From: Helicobacter baculiformis
GTDB taxonomy: Bacteria; Campylobacterota; Campylobacteria; Campylobacterales; Helicobacteraceae
Length of the DNA stretch: 64,000 nt
Direction: 5' to 3'
Assembly (NCBI RefSeq): GCF_900197685.1
Contig: NZ_FZMF01000013.1
Coordinates: forward strand, 1-64,000
Positions within the stretch are counted from its first letter, which is position 1. Every line of letters starts with the position of its first letter. A program made the position numbers and the translations under genes. Below, piece by piece: positions 1-8,533 of the stretch. The notes under the pieces were generated by a model. It was not told the origin of the DNA. It did not search any database and saw nothing but the letters and a program-made list of their open reading frames with translations.

Positions 1-364
1 GAATGGGGGGGGTGGTGGTGGTGGCATAGAGTACTTGCTTGTGATTCTTGGTGGTGGTGGCTAGCAGGGGGGGAAGCCCTAATTTGGTATAGAATTTCTC
101 CCCAATCGCATTGAGCGCTCCCTCTTTTGTGCCAATCTCTAGGGGCGGTCCAAAATGGGCGCATGTTTTAGCAGGCGTGTGGGTGGGAAAATGGGGCGTG
201 TAGAGTACAAGACGCGTAGGGGTGTAGAAAAGTTCAAACACCGCTTTTAAATCGTGCTGGGCGACAAGACGATCCCATTTATCCAACATGTGGGGCAATT
301 CTTGCAACAGCGCACTAGCGGGCATTTCTTCGGTCAAAATCTCAATGAGTACCGCTTGGCTCAA
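1..364 (-). CDS. glyS: Glycyl-tRNA synthetase beta subunit, N-terminal part (runs off window)
   Basis: The leftward frame is open for all 121 codons to the window edge and reads as the start of GlyS: an opening LSQAVLIEILTEEMPA, then ELFYTPTRLVLY and AHFGPPLEIG, which match the bacterial beta subunit that pairs with GlyQ to charge tRNA-Gly. No ATG opens it. The likely start is the TTG at 364-362, with AGGAG five bases upstream. The last visible codons fall in a run of Thr/Pro codons that includes eight C residues. The neighbour on the other side of a divergent spacer is an HP0973-like gene followed by gpmI, the same order as in H. pylori, which supports the call. The catalytic and tRNA-binding parts lie outside the window. 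Confidence 0.85.
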   Translation of the reverse strand, partial: MSQAVLIEILTEEMPASALLQELPHMLDKWDRLVAQHDLKAVFELFYTPTRLVLYTPHFPTHTPAKTCAHFGPPLEIGTKEGALNAIGEKFYTKLGLPPLLATTTKNHKQVLYATTTTPPI

Positions 365-457
365 ACACGCTCCTAGGGGTGGGCTTAATAGAATTCTTAA
401 GACGAGCTATAGTATCATAATAAGCCTTAGGTAAAAAATATTTGATGAGGTTTGGGC

Positions 458-1282
458 ATGGAAAAAGCGCGTGGAGGGTTGTGGCGGGCTGTAGTGGCGG
501 GCGTGCTAGGGGCAGTTGGCGCACTTGGCGCAGAAAAAGCAAATCTAGCCGAATGCAACGATCCGCTCAAATTCAACGATCAACAAAAGCGGATCATTGT
601 CTACGCCTATCGCTATGGCTTTAAGCAGGATTTGGGTTATGCACTAGCTGCCATCGCATGGAAAGAATCCTGTGCGGGGATGTATCGGGTGAATTTTGGC
701 GATCCAAGCGCGGGCATTTACCATGCCTACATCCCTAGCGTACTCAAACTCTACAATGAGCGCGACACGCGTTTTATGCAGAATGTCTATGGGGATTTGC
801 TCATCCGAGATAAGGCTTTCGCTTCTAAGGTGGCGTTGGACACCCTGATAAGCTGGCGACGCACCCACAAAGGGGATTTGAAGAATATGATCAAGTCTTA
901 CCACAAGGGCTTGCGCTGGCAGAAGAATGACTATCTTAACCAAGGTGCTAATGAATATTATGAAGATATTGTGGCTAAGATTAAGGTACTTCAAAGTGTC
1001 ATGCCCACCTTACAGCAAAGTGTCGATGAGAAAAGACCCCCTAAAGAGTCCATCACCTATGCTCAGAGTGAGATTCGCCCTCTAGAAATCCGCCCTAAGC
1101 CTAAGCCTAAGCCCATTTCTAGAAGACACCATACCCCCCCAAAAGCACAGCACAAGAAACCTCCTGTCCATACACAAAAGCCTAAAGTAGAGCATGAACA
1201 TCAACCAAATTCACAGGCTACACACAAGAAGCACAAAGAGGATAATTCCATCTTTTTAATGCAAGAAGCCCCGGTGTTCTAA
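458..1282 (+). CDS. Secreted lysozyme-like (SLT-fold?) protein with basic Pro/His/Lys-rich tail (HP0973-like)
   Basis: About 274 residues. A hydrophobic N-terminus (RAVVAGVLGAVGALGA) looks like a signal peptide, so the protein should be exported. The middle carries AIAWKESCAG, a helix with a Glu-Ser pair, and later MIKSYHKG and ANEYYEDIV, spaced as in the lysozyme-like fold of lytic transglycosylases; this is a weak, motif-level inference. From about residue 190 the chain is a low-complexity Lys/Pro/His tail with KPKPKP repeats, like a cell-wall-spanning or peptidoglycan-binding linker. The ATG at 458 is chosen over a TTG at 452 because GAGG sits seven bases upstream of it. The stop codon is directly followed by the gpmI ATG, so the two are probably co-translated. 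H. pylori has an uncharacterised gene in the same place. Confidence 0.6.
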   Translation: MEKARGGLWRAVVAGVLGAVGALGAEKANLAECNDPLKFNDQQKRIIVYAYRYGFKQDLGYALAAIAWKESCAGMYRVNFGDPSAGIYHAYIPSVLKLYNERDTRFMQNVYGDLLIRDKAFASKVALDTLISWRRTHKGDLKNMIKSYHKGLRWQKNDYLNQGANEYYEDIVAKIKVLQSVMPTLQQSVDEKRPPKESITYAQSEIRPLEIRPKPKPKPISRRHHTPPKAQHKKPPVHTQKPKVEHEHQPNSQATHKKHKEDNSIFLMQEAPVF

Positions 1283-2770
1283 ATGCAAAAGACTTTACTC
1301 ATTATCACCGATGGCATTGGGCATAATCCTTCTTCTCATGCCAATGCCTTTTACCATGCTAAAAAACCCGCTTACGATTGGATGTTTGCCAATTTGCCCC
1401 ATAGCTTATTGAAGACACATGGTCTGAGTGTGGGCTTGCCAGAGGGGCAGATGGGCAATTCTGAAGTGGGGCATATGTGCATTGGAGCGGGGCGCGTGCT
1501 CGATCAGGATTTGGTCCGGATTTCTAAAGCGTTTGAACAAGAACTCATTGAGGACAATCCCGCGTTTCAAAGTGTGGCAGAACATGCCAGCGTAGTGCAT
1601 GTGTTAGGTTTGATGAGTGATGGGGGGGTGCACTCTCACATCAACCACTTAATGGGCATGGCATTGCTCTTAGAGCGCATGGGCAAACAAGTGTGGTTGC
1701 ACTTGGTGAGCGATGGGCGCGATGTCCTGCCCACCAGCGCGCTAGAGTATTTGGCCTTAGTAGGGGGTATTTGCAATGAGCGCATCCACATCGCCACACT
1801 CTCAGGGCGTTTCTATGCGATGGATCGCGACAAGCGCTTTGAGCGCACTCTAAAAGCCTATGAGAGCATCGCGCATGCCAAGAACAAGAGCGATCTAAGC
1901 CCTGAAGCCTATATCGCGCACATGCATGCCCGGGGCATTATGGATGAATTTATTGAGCCGGCCAGTTTTGGGGCGTATGCGGGCATGTTTGATGGCGAGG
2001 GCTTGATTGTGATCAATTTTCGCAGCGATCGGGTGCGCCAGATTGTGCAAGTTTTAGGCGGGGACTTAGACCCCTTTGAGGGGCTCTCAGAGTGCGGTGC
2101 GGGCGCGCCAGAATTGCTGATTGCCACCATGACCGCTTATAGCGCGGCTTTTAATTACCCGGTGCTCTTCCCCAAAGAAGAGGTTAAAACCACCTTAGCC
2201 AAGGTGGTTTCAGAGGCTGGATTGAGCCAAGCCCACATCGCCGAAACGGAGAAATACGCCCATGTGAGTTTCTTTATCAATGGGGGGTTAGAAGCCCCCT
2301 TTGTGGGCGAGGAGCGCATTTTAGTCCCCAGCCCCAAAGTAACCACCTATGATCTGCGCCCTGAAATGAGCGCGTTAGAAGTGGGGGAGGCGGTGCGCGC
2401 ATGCATGCGCAAGGGCACGGATCTCATCATCGTCAACTTTGCCAATGGGGACATGGTGGGGCATACGGGTAATTTTGAGGCGGCGGTGCGCGCGGTAGAA
2501 ACGATCGATGCGCAATTGGGCGCGATCTTGCAACTCGCCCAAGAACTCCATTACGCCATGCTTTTGACCAGCGATCATGGCAATTGCGAACAAATGCGCG
2601 ATGAAAATGAGGCGATGCTCACTAACCACACCACCCATGAAGTCTATTGCTTTGTGCTAGGGCAGGGGGTTACCCACCTTAAAGGCGGCGGGCTGAATAA
2701 TGTCGCTGCTAGCGTGCTCAAATTGCTAGGCTTACAGATTCCAGAAAGCATGGACGCGCCGTTGTTTTAA
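1283..2770 (+). CDS. gpmI: 2,3-bisphosphoglycerate-independent phosphoglycerate mutase
   Basis: 495 residues, normal for the family. It interconverts 3- and 2-phosphoglycerate in the cytosol using two Mn ions and a phosphoserine intermediate. The metal-binding Asp10 lies in [11 protein letters not shown] and the catalytic Ser60 in [24 protein letters not shown] and HLVSDGRD (substrate-binding domain), then [13 protein letters not shown] and LTSDHGNCE (second metal set) follow in the expected order. It starts at the base after the stop of the preceding gene and ends facing ogt, which lies 27 bases away on the opposite strand. No oddities seen. Confidence 0.97.
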   Translation: MQKTLLIITDGIGHNPSSHANAFYHAKKPAYDWMFANLPHSLLKTHGLSVGLPEGQMGNSEVGHMCIGAGRVLDQDLVRISKAFEQELIEDNPAFQSVAEHASVVHVLGLMSDGGVHSHINHLMGMALLLERMGKQVWLHLVSDGRDVLPTSALEYLALVGGICNERIHIATLSGRFYAMDRDKRFERTLKAYESIAHAKNKSDLSPEAYIAHMHARGIMDEFIEPASFGAYAGMFDGEGLIVINFRSDRVRQIVQVLGGDLDPFEGLSECGAGAPELLIATMTAYSAAFNYPVLFPKEEVKTTLAKVVSEAGLSQAHIAETEKYAHVSFFINGGLEAPFVGEERILVPSPKVTTYDLRPEMSALEVGEAVRACMRKGTDLIIVNFANGDMVGHTGNFEAAVRAVETIDAQLGAILQLAQELHYAMLLTSDHGNCEQMRDENEAMLTNHTTHEVYCFVLGQGVTHLKGGGLNNVAASVLKLLGLQIPESMDAPLF

Positions 2771-2797
2771 ATTTTTCTTCTGTATGAATTGAGTCCT

Positions 2798-3271
2798 CTA
2801 AGTTTGGCATGAGCAACGCTCATGGTTTAAAAGCCATGCCTTGATCTCCTCCCCACCCCCATAGCCCCCAAGATCGCCATTAGCGCGCACCACGCGATGA
2901 CAGGGGATGACAAGGGGACAGGGGTTGGCATGGTTGGCATTGCCCAGCGCGCGGTAGGCTTTAGGATTGCCAATAGCTTGGGCGATGTCTTTGTAACTGC
3001 GCACTTGTGCGTAAGGGATAGCCTGCAGGGCATGCCAAACCTGTTTTTGAAAGGGTGAACCGCCTATATCCAAGGGGATTTCAAAGCGCACCAAATCGCC
3101 CTTAAAATAATTTTCTAGCGCCTCTAAACTCTGTTGCATCCAAAGATTGGGTGTATTGGATTGCCCTTTATGGGTTACAAAATCCACAGCGCACAGCCCT
3201 TTTTGGCTGGTTTGCAAGCGCAAGTAAGGGATGGGGAAAGTTTTGGGGGTTTTTAAAAAACCCACGCACAT
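2798..3271 (-). CDS. ogt: Methylated-DNA--protein-cysteine methyltransferase
   Basis: 157 residues, typical length. It repairs O6-alkylguanine by moving the alkyl group to its own cysteine. The active-site PCHRVV is present in LVIPCHRVVRANGDLGGY, preceded by the helix-turn-helix segment AQVRSYKDIAQAIGNPKAYRALG. The ATG at 3271 shares its A with the TGA of the upstream glcD-like gene (TGATG), so translation is coupled and the gene is the last of the leftward csd3 operon. A perfect CATGAGC-AAC-GCTCATG hairpin lies inside the last codons (2808-2824). Confidence 0.93.
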   Translation of the reverse strand: MCVGFLKTPKTFPIPYLRLQTSQKGLCAVDFVTHKGQSNTPNLWMQQSLEALENYFKGDLVRFEIPLDIGGSPFQKQVWHALQAIPYAQVRSYKDIAQAIGNPKAYRALGNANHANPCPLVIPCHRVVRANGDLGGYGGGEEIKAWLLNHERCSCQT

Positions 3272-4656
3272 CACAAGCCCATTTTAAAGGGGTTGAGAAT
3301 GTTATTAGGATCAAAGGCGGCTTTAATGCGTTTGAACAACGCCATCTCTTCAGGGCTAAAAGCTAGGGGCATGAAGCGCGCTTTGGACAAACCAATGCCA
3401 TGCTCTCCGCTAAGTGTGCCCTCTAGGGCGATCGCGCTCTTAAAGATCGCCTCCATTGCCTCCTGCCCTCTTTGCATTTCAGAGGGGTCGTTAGGGTCTT
3501 GCACCATCACATTCACATGCACATTCCCATCGCCAGTATGCCCAAAACAAGGGATGGTAAGCCCGTATTCTTGACTGATCTTGGCTACTTCTTCTAGCAA
3601 GGCGGGCAGGCTGGCTCTAGGCACGGTCACATCTTCATTGAGCTTTTTCTTGCCATAGACACTAATGCTTTGGGAGGCGTTGCGGCGCGCAAACCACAGA
3701 TCTTCTTCTTGTTGGCTATTTTGGGCAATGCGAAAGTCTATACACCCATTTTCTTTAAAATGCTTTTCAATTTGATCTAGCTGCCAGCTGATTTGCTCAG
3801 GCACGCTCCCATCTACTTGGGTGATGAGGATCGCGCCCGCGTCCATGGGCAAGCCCTTAGCAAAGCGTTGCTCAACCGCCCTAATGCTCAGATTGTCTAA
3901 AAACTCCATTGCCACAGGGGTAACCCCACTAGCCATGCTCTTATACACCGCCTCCATCGCTTCGCCAATGCTGCCAAACACTCCCATCGCCGATTGCTTG
4001 AGCTTGGGTTTGGCTAAGAGTTTTAAAGTGAGTTCTGTAATGACCGCTAAACAGCCCTCAGAGGCGATCAAAATCCCGGCCACATTGAAGCCGGCGACAT
4101 CTTTGATCGTCTTTTTGCCCGCTCTAATCACATCTCCATTGGGCAAGACCGCGCGCAGTGCCATCACATAATCTTTAGTGATGCCATATTTAGCCGCGCG
4201 CATGCCCCCGGCGTTTTCGCTCACATTCCCCCCCAAAGTGCTTTGATCTTGACTGGCTGGATCGGGGGGGTAGAACAAGCCCAACGCCTCCACGGCGTTT
4301 TGAAAATGTTTGTTGATCACCCCGGGCTGGACGCGCGCGATGAGATTTTTTGTGTCGATCTCTAAAATGCGATCAAAATGCTTTTCTAGGCTTAGGACCA
4401 ACCCCCCATGCGCGCTCAAAGCCCCTCCCGTAAAACCCGTACCCGCCCCGCGAGGCACGATAATAATTTGGTGCGCGTTGCAATAGGCTAGAATTTGGCG
4501 CACATCTTCTTCATCTCTAGGGAAGATCACCCCATCGGGCATGTGGCGTTCTTTGGTCGCGTCATAGGCATAGGCTTGTAAATGGGCGGGGTCTGTGTAG
4601 AAATTCTGCACACCCACAAGCTGGCTTAAATGCTGGGCATGGCGGGTTTCTAGCAT
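3271..4656 (-). CDS. glcD: FAD-linked glycolate/D-lactate oxidase, GlcD family (HP0509-like)
   Basis: About 461 residues, a cytosolic FAD enzyme that oxidises a 2-hydroxy acid (glycolate or D-lactate). The FAD-binding PCMH domain is clear from IVPRGAGTGFTGGAL (residues about 73-87) and PDPASQDQSTLGGNVSENAGG. The C-terminal oxidase domain has CFGHTGDGNVHVNV and LSGEHGIGLSKA, which hold the metal and substrate histidines. A GTG at 4662 overlaps the pgbA stop, but the ATG at 4656 has AAGGAG five bases upstream and is preferred. No Fe-S partner (GlcF) is next to it, so D-lactate dehydrogenase is as likely a role as glycolate oxidase. Confidence 0.88.
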   Translation of the reverse strand: MLETRHAQHLSQLVGVQNFYTDPAHLQAYAYDATKERHMPDGVIFPRDEEDVRQILAYCNAHQIIIVPRGAGTGFTGGALSAHGGLVLSLEKHFDRILEIDTKNLIARVQPGVINKHFQNAVEALGLFYPPDPASQDQSTLGGNVSENAGGMRAAKYGITKDYVMALRAVLPNGDVIRAGKKTIKDVAGFNVAGILIASEGCLAVITELTLKLLAKPKLKQSAMGVFGSIGEAMEAVYKSMASGVTPVAMEFLDNLSIRAVEQRFAKGLPMDAGAILITQVDGSVPEQISWQLDQIEKHFKENGCIDFRIAQNSQQEEDLWFARRNASQSISVYGKKKLNEDVTVPRASLPALLEEVAKISQEYGLTIPCFGHTGDGNVHVNVMVQDPNDPSEMQRGQEAMEAIFKSAIALEGTLSGEHGIGLSKARFMPLAFSPEEMALFKRIKAAFDPNNILNPFKMGL

Positions 4657-4658
4657 GC

Positions 4659-5750
4659 TCACTCCTTGTGTTGGGGTTTGTTTTCCTCTTTCTTCTTGCG
4701 CTTTGTCTCCTCTTTGGCGCGTTTTTTAGCTTCTTTAGCCGCCTTTTTTCTAGCGCGCTCTGCCTCTTTTTCAGCTTTGATTCGCGCCTTACGCTCTGCC
4801 CTGCTCTCTTGGGCTTCTATCGCCTTCTTCGCTTGACTGGAGGCATCTAGCTTTCTCTCCTCTTGTAATTCTTGTGCGGATTCTTTAGGCACAAGCGCCT
4901 GATCTGCCTTGAGTTCTTCTTTAAGCTTTTTCTTGAGAGCTTTCTTTTCAGCAGCAGTCTTTGCCCGTTTAATATCTTCTTTAAATTCGATTCGATTCTC
5001 TTTTTTAAGCGCCCTTTCTAAGGTTTTTTGTGCTTCTTCTTTGAGTAAGGTATCATAGAACAAAAAATAATTTTTTACTTTGCTTCCGCCGAATAATCTC
5101 CCTAGCGTGCCTTTGTCAATACCCTCCACACGCGAGTAAAAGGGGGTGCTACTACGTGTAGCTGTAGAAGTGTCCAAATGTTTGCTCTCCAAGACGGCGA
5201 AGCTTTGGCAATCTAGGATATTTAAGCGTTCCGTACTCACGATAAAAAGCAATCCTGCGCTGTAAAGGTCGCATGCCTTCCTTAGAGAGTGGACACTAGG
5301 ATTAAAACCGCTCAAAAAAGCAACTAGGAGATCCGAGTTAACAAATTCGATTTCTTTGTAAGCGTCTTTAATTTGTGTATATAATTGTGCGTCCGGAGCG
5401 ATCAAAAAGGCTTGGTGATTGAACTCTCTAAAGATGGCTAAATAACCTTTTTTGGGCTCCATTCTAGGCGTAGGAAGGTGGCGCTGTTTCATCACACTAT
5501 AGGGCGTATACCTGCCCACTGCTACCCCATTTTCTATTTGCAACACCTCTACCTGTGCGGCGATCACATTGTAATCGGTGAGTTTAGCTAAAATATACCC
5601 ACTCTCTCCTACTTTTAAGTCGTAGGCTTGAAAGCGTACAAGTTTGTTAGTGCTATCTACAGCATCAATACTAATCTTAAGCGGTGCGCTCCATTCCTGT
5701 GTCCAAAGCGTAGCCACCACACAGATCATAAGCCATAGATGTCTAAGCAT
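4659..5750 (-). CDS. pgbA: Plasminogen-binding protein homologue PgbA (HP0508-like)
   Basis: 363 residues. The N-terminal signal-like segment (LWLMICVVATLW) is followed by a conserved domain: VGESGYILAKL, MKQRHLPTPRM, FNHQAFLIAPD, SDLLVAFLSGF and SRVEGIDKGTLGRLFGGS match my memory of H. pylori PgbA closely. From about residue 235 the chain becomes a charged Lys/Glu/Ala coiled-coil tail. In H. pylori the Lys-rich tail has been linked to lysine-dependent plasminogen binding at the cell surface. This protein is shorter and ends in ...QHKE rather than lysine. AAGGG lies five bases before the ATG. The start overlaps the end of the Nudix gene by eight bases. Confidence 0.82.
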   Translation of the reverse strand: MLRHLWLMICVVATLWTQEWSAPLKISIDAVDSTNKLVRFQAYDLKVGESGYILAKLTDYNVIAAQVEVLQIENGVAVGRYTPYSVMKQRHLPTPRMEPKKGYLAIFREFNHQAFLIAPDAQLYTQIKDAYKEIEFVNSDLLVAFLSGFNPSVHSLRKACDLYSAGLLFIVSTERLNILDCQSFAVLESKHLDTSTATRSSTPFYSRVEGIDKGTLGRLFGGSKVKNYFLFYDTLLKEEAQKTLERALKKENRIEFKEDIKRAKTAAEKKALKKKLKEELKADQALVPKESAQELQEERKLDASSQAKKAIEAQESRAERKARIKAEKEAERARKKAAKEAKKRAKEETKRKKKEENKPQHKE

Positions 5751-6342
5751 GTTCGCCCTTAATTCTCTCTACGCTCCAATTGAGCGCATACCCTAACCCT
5801 ATAGTTTTAGGAATACGCGTATCTGCCACAAAACTGCAAGCATCCTTGCGTGGGATACGCACCACTTCGATACACTCACCCTCTACCCCCCCGCCCGCAT
5901 GGCGCTGGTGGGCTTGATTGACACAGGCAAAAAACATACTCTGTTTGCTCCCACTGATCCCAGTGGCTGAATGAAAAACGCCGATGGGTTCTAGCATGCT
6001 GGGTGTGATGGCGTAACCGCATTCTTCTAAAACCTCTTCGCAAGCGATCTCCTCCACACTTTTATGGGGCTTGTCTACGAGTCCTGCGCACAATTCATAC
6101 ATGTAGCCATCGATGTTTTCTCCTCTATGCAGACATGCGTTCACATAGACAGCGGGTCTAAATTGTTTCACCACTATATAGTGTTGCGCTTCCGTATGGT
6201 AGAGTAACACTGCTACACTGTCATGCACCTTGATCATATCCCAACGCTTGGCTATCCCATCTTCTTCATAAAGAATAGTTTGAGGCTGGATATAGGGTGA
6301 GCGTTCACACTCTACAATCCGAATGCTAGAATAACGCACCAT
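5743..6342 (-). CDS. Nudix hydrolase, UDP-sugar diphosphatase type (HP0507-like)
   Basis: 199 residues. It resembles the NUDT14/UDP-sugar pyrophosphatase branch of Nudix enzymes, which cut nucleotide sugars to NMP and sugar-phosphate. The Nudix helix reads AGLVDKPHKSVEEIACEEVLEECGY, in which EEVLEE supplies the metal-binding glutamates; the usual Arg before them is Glu here. Downstream GVFHSATGISGSKQSMFFACV and DTRIPKTIGLGYALNW also match that branch. The ATG overlaps the csd3 stop as TGATG with no separate ribosome-binding site, indicating coupling. Placement between csd3 and pgbA is as in H. pylori. Confidence 0.85.
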   Translation of the reverse strand: MVRYSSIRIVECERSPYIQPQTILYEEDGIAKRWDMIKVHDSVAVLLYHTEAQHYIVVKQFRPAVYVNACLHRGENIDGYMYELCAGLVDKPHKSVEEIACEEVLEECGYAITPSMLEPIGVFHSATGISGSKQSMFFACVNQAHQRHAGGGVEGECIEVVRIPRKDACSFVADTRIPKTIGLGYALNWSVERIKGEHA

Positions 6343-7487
6343 CAGTAAGTGATCTTGAGGGTTTCTTGTTGCGCGTACTCAAAGGAGCGCGTATCCCTAA
6401 TAATGTTTTTATAAGGACGGATCAGATGACTAAAACGTTCCTTGTCTTTGCCACTCAGTTGATTTTTGGCGGTACGAATACGCCCTAGTGGATCGATGGG
6501 GCGATCGTTTTTATACACTCCAAAGTGTAAATGTGGACCCGTACTCAAACCCGTGCTCCCGACTCTGCCTATTGTTTGTCCCCTTTTAACATGACTATGC
6601 AATTTCAAGCCGGGGGCAAAAGCACTAAGGTGAGCGTATAGCAGGCGTAATTCTTTGCCGTATTTAACTTCAATTGTTCTGCCATAACCGCCCTTATAAC
6701 CAATGAAACTAACGCGTCCTTCTGTTGCAGCATGCACGGCAGTGCCAACCCTAGCCGCGTAATCCACACCATAATGTGGGCGGACTTCTCTCAAAATAGG
6801 ATGCATGCGCCCATGAGAAAATTTGGAAGAGATTCTAGAGTAGCGCACGGGAGTTTCTAGAAAAAATTCCATAATCTCTTTGCCATCCGTATCGTAATAT
6901 TTCCCCTTATACGCAAACGCATAATGGGGTTTTCTACGGGTTTCCAGCATACTCGCATGGATAGTGGGAAAACCAAAGGGGCGATCCAAGCGGTGTTTTC
7001 TAGTATAAATCACAACCAGCTGATCTCCCTTAACCACAGCACGCTTAAAATCAATAGTCTTTTTATAGATATCTACAAACTCTTGGGCAAGTCTCGAGTT
7101 TCCTGTAGTTTTTAAAATATCTTTATAGGGTGATTTTTGTATCCTTAAGTTTAAGGTCTTCTGTACGCTACTAAAGACGATAGGAATAAAATCTATGCGG
7201 TAGTGATCGTGATCTCTAAACAAGCGTAACTGCACCGCTTCGCCTACGGGGATTAAGGCTTGCAAGAGCGTACCCTGCGCGTCCCTCAAGGTGTAATAAG
7301 GCACTCCCGCGCGAATTTCCGTCCCTAGCTCTTTATCTTGCCATGATAGATTGTAATAAACTTTAGAATCGATCTTATTTTTATCCAAAAAGCCTAGTAG
7401 CGTCGCCCCCTTTTCCCACATCAAACGCTCCCCAACTGCGCCAAAACCGCACGCGACGCATGCTAACCATGTCCAAATTAACCGCAC
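6342..7487 (-). CDS. csd3: Periplasmic M23 DD-carboxypeptidase/endopeptidase Csd3 (HdpA)
   Basis: About 381 residues. Csd3 trims and un-crosslinks peptidoglycan and shapes the helical cell. A signal sequence (WTWLACVACGFGAVG) leads into the N-terminal inhibitory domains, then the LytM/M23 zinc domain: HYGVDYAA gives the H-x3-D ligands, LLYAHLSAF the catalytic His and GPHLHFGVY the H-x-H. Two GTG codons compete as start. The one at 7487 has AAAGGAG seven bases upstream, while that at 7493 has it only one base away. It is the first gene of a five-gene leftward operon, with the next four genes overlapping head to tail or nearly so. Confidence 0.9.
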   Translation of the reverse strand: MRLIWTWLACVACGFGAVGERLMWEKGATLLGFLDKNKIDSKVYYNLSWQDKELGTEIRAGVPYYTLRDAQGTLLQALIPVGEAVQLRLFRDHDHYRIDFIPIVFSSVQKTLNLRIQKSPYKDILKTTGNSRLAQEFVDIYKKTIDFKRAVVKGDQLVVIYTRKHRLDRPFGFPTIHASMLETRRKPHYAFAYKGKYYDTDGKEIMEFFLETPVRYSRISSKFSHGRMHPILREVRPHYGVDYAARVGTAVHAATEGRVSFIGYKGGYGRTIEVKYGKELRLLYAHLSAFAPGLKLHSHVKRGQTIGRVGSTGLSTGPHLHFGVYKNDRPIDPLGRIRTAKNQLSGKDKERFSHLIRPYKNIIRDTRSFEYAQQETLKITY

Positions 7488-7535
7488 TCTCACTCTCCTT
7501 TATATCTCATGACCATGAAAGTGCCGATTATAGTC

Positions 7536-7541
7536 TATAAT
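7536..7541 (+). promoter_or_regulatory. -10 element (TATAAT) upstream of the small gene before flgM
   Basis: A perfect TATAAT lies 28 bases before the ATG of the 63-residue membrane protein, in the divergent spacer with csd3. No convincing -35 is visible, which is common for the Helicobacter sigma-80. AAGGAGAG follows at 7559-7566 as ribosome-binding site. Confidence 0.55.
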
Positions 7542-7569
7542 AGCTTATAAAAAATAATAAGGAGAGTGC

Positions 7570-7761
7570 ATGAAAAACTTCACTCTTGGATTATGGCTTG
7601 TGCCTACTATCACCTTTTTAGTCTTTTGCGGGGCACTGTTTTCCTTATTCATCTATGCTTTTAAAACTCCAGACACCAGTTTTCAAGACACAGGAGAAAA
7701 GAAGCGCCCTGCAACCGCTACCGAGTTGCGTAAAGCATTGGAAAGACGCATGTTGCAATGA
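7570..7761 (+). CDS. Small single-pass membrane protein of unknown function
   Basis: 63 residues: a short cytoplasmic start, one strong hydrophobic segment at about residues 8-30 (LWLVPTITFLVFCGALFSLFIYAF), then a soluble tail rich in charged residues ending in ELRKALERRMLQ. A good ribosome-binding site (AAGGAGAG) and a perfect TATAAT upstream support real expression. It lies 58 bases before flgM and points the same way, so it may be co-transcribed with the flagellar genes. I do not recognise a family and do not propose a function. Confidence 0.65.
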   Translation: MKNFTLGLWLVPTITFLVFCGALFSLFIYAFKTPDTSFQDTGEKKRPATATELRKALERRMLQ

Positions 7762-7819
7762 CTCTAGTTTTTGTTAATTTGGTCGATGTGGTAGAAAATT
7801 CTCTTGAAAGGATACCCCC

Positions 7820-8032
7820 ATGGTTAAGTCTGTAGGTAGCCACACCTCGTTTAACTCTCTTTCTCATGTGCATGGCGCGCGTGCTTCCCATGAGAGTGCT
7901 AAGCAGTCCCACGCTGAGCAAGCGGCTGCTACAGATAAAGTCGCCCAAATCAAAAAGTCGCTTGAAGCAGGCGATTATAAGGTAGACCTAGAGAAAACCT
8001 CGCATAAAATGGCACAAAGTTTGCTTGGCTAG
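7820..8032 (+). CDS. flgM: Anti-sigma-28 factor FlgM
   Basis: 70 residues, short as in Helicobacter. FlgM binds FliA (sigma 28) and keeps late flagellar genes off until the hook is complete. The C-terminal segment VAQIKKSLEAGDYKVDLEKTSHKMAQSLLG is the conserved sigma-binding region. The N-terminal half is Ser/His-rich and probably disordered. AAAGGA lies five bases before the ATG once the C run is counted. It precedes flgN and flgK, its usual partners. Confidence 0.85.
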   Translation: MVKSVGSHTSFNSLSHVHGARASHESAKQSHAEQAAATDKVAQIKKSLEAGDYKVDLEKTSHKMAQSLLG

Positions 8033-8095
8033 GGCGATACTGACACTCTAGCGATTCCTAGGCGGTCGGTATGAGATCGCACTTTAGGAGATCGC

Positions 8096-8524
8096 ATGCT
8101 CTCTTCTTACCTCCAGCAGTCCCTAGAGGATTTACAAACTTTAATTGACTTGACTTTGCAAGACCTTGAAGACATCAAGCACGCCAAGCATGAGGTGATC
8201 TTTGCGCGCAACATCCAAAAACAAGAACGGGTAAAATCTTTTGAGACTTGTAAGGCATGTTTTGATCAGGGTATGCTCGATCTTATTGAGAAAAACCCCG
8301 GAAAGCCTCTCAGTGAACTTTTGGACGCTACGGGCAATGCCTGCTTAAAACAAATGCGCGCGCGCCTAGAGGAACTTAAGGAGCTCAATGCCAGTTATGC
8401 GCGTATCGTCTTCGCTGTTTCAGAGTTTTATTCCTCTTTGATGCAGCAACTCGTCCCCCATGAGAGTGTGGGGTATTACAACCAGCGCACCGTGAGCAGC
8501 AGCTTTTTACAGGTGCAAGCCTAA
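8096..8524 (+). CDS. flgN: FlgN-type export chaperone for FlgK/FlgL (HP1120-like)
   Basis: 142 residues, almost entirely helical with heptad-like leucines (LQQSLEDLQTLIDLTLQDLEDI), the pattern of FlgN chaperones that keep hook-associated proteins soluble until export. Sequence identity within this family is low, so the call rests mainly on size, helical character and position: between flgM and flgK, with the flgK ATG ten bases after its stop codon. TTAGGAG precedes the ATG at 8096. H. pylori has an equivalent gene (HP1120) at this place. Confidence 0.72.
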   Translation: MLSSYLQQSLEDLQTLIDLTLQDLEDIKHAKHEVIFARNIQKQERVKSFETCKACFDQGMLDLIEKNPGKPLSELLDATGNACLKQMRARLEELKELNASYARIVFAVSEFYSSLMQQLVPHESVGYYNQRTVSSSFLQVQA

Positions 8525-8533
8525 AGGATTCAC

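Noticed and set aside
1-60. G-rich and GGT-repeat stretch at the window start as a phase-variable tract
   Set aside because: It codes in frame for Thr and Pro at the visible end of glyS and the frame stays open, so there is no sign of a switch.
2808-2824. Perfect hairpin CATGAGC-AAC-GCTCATG as terminator for gpmI
   Set aside because: It lies in the last codons of ogt and is not followed by a T run on either strand.
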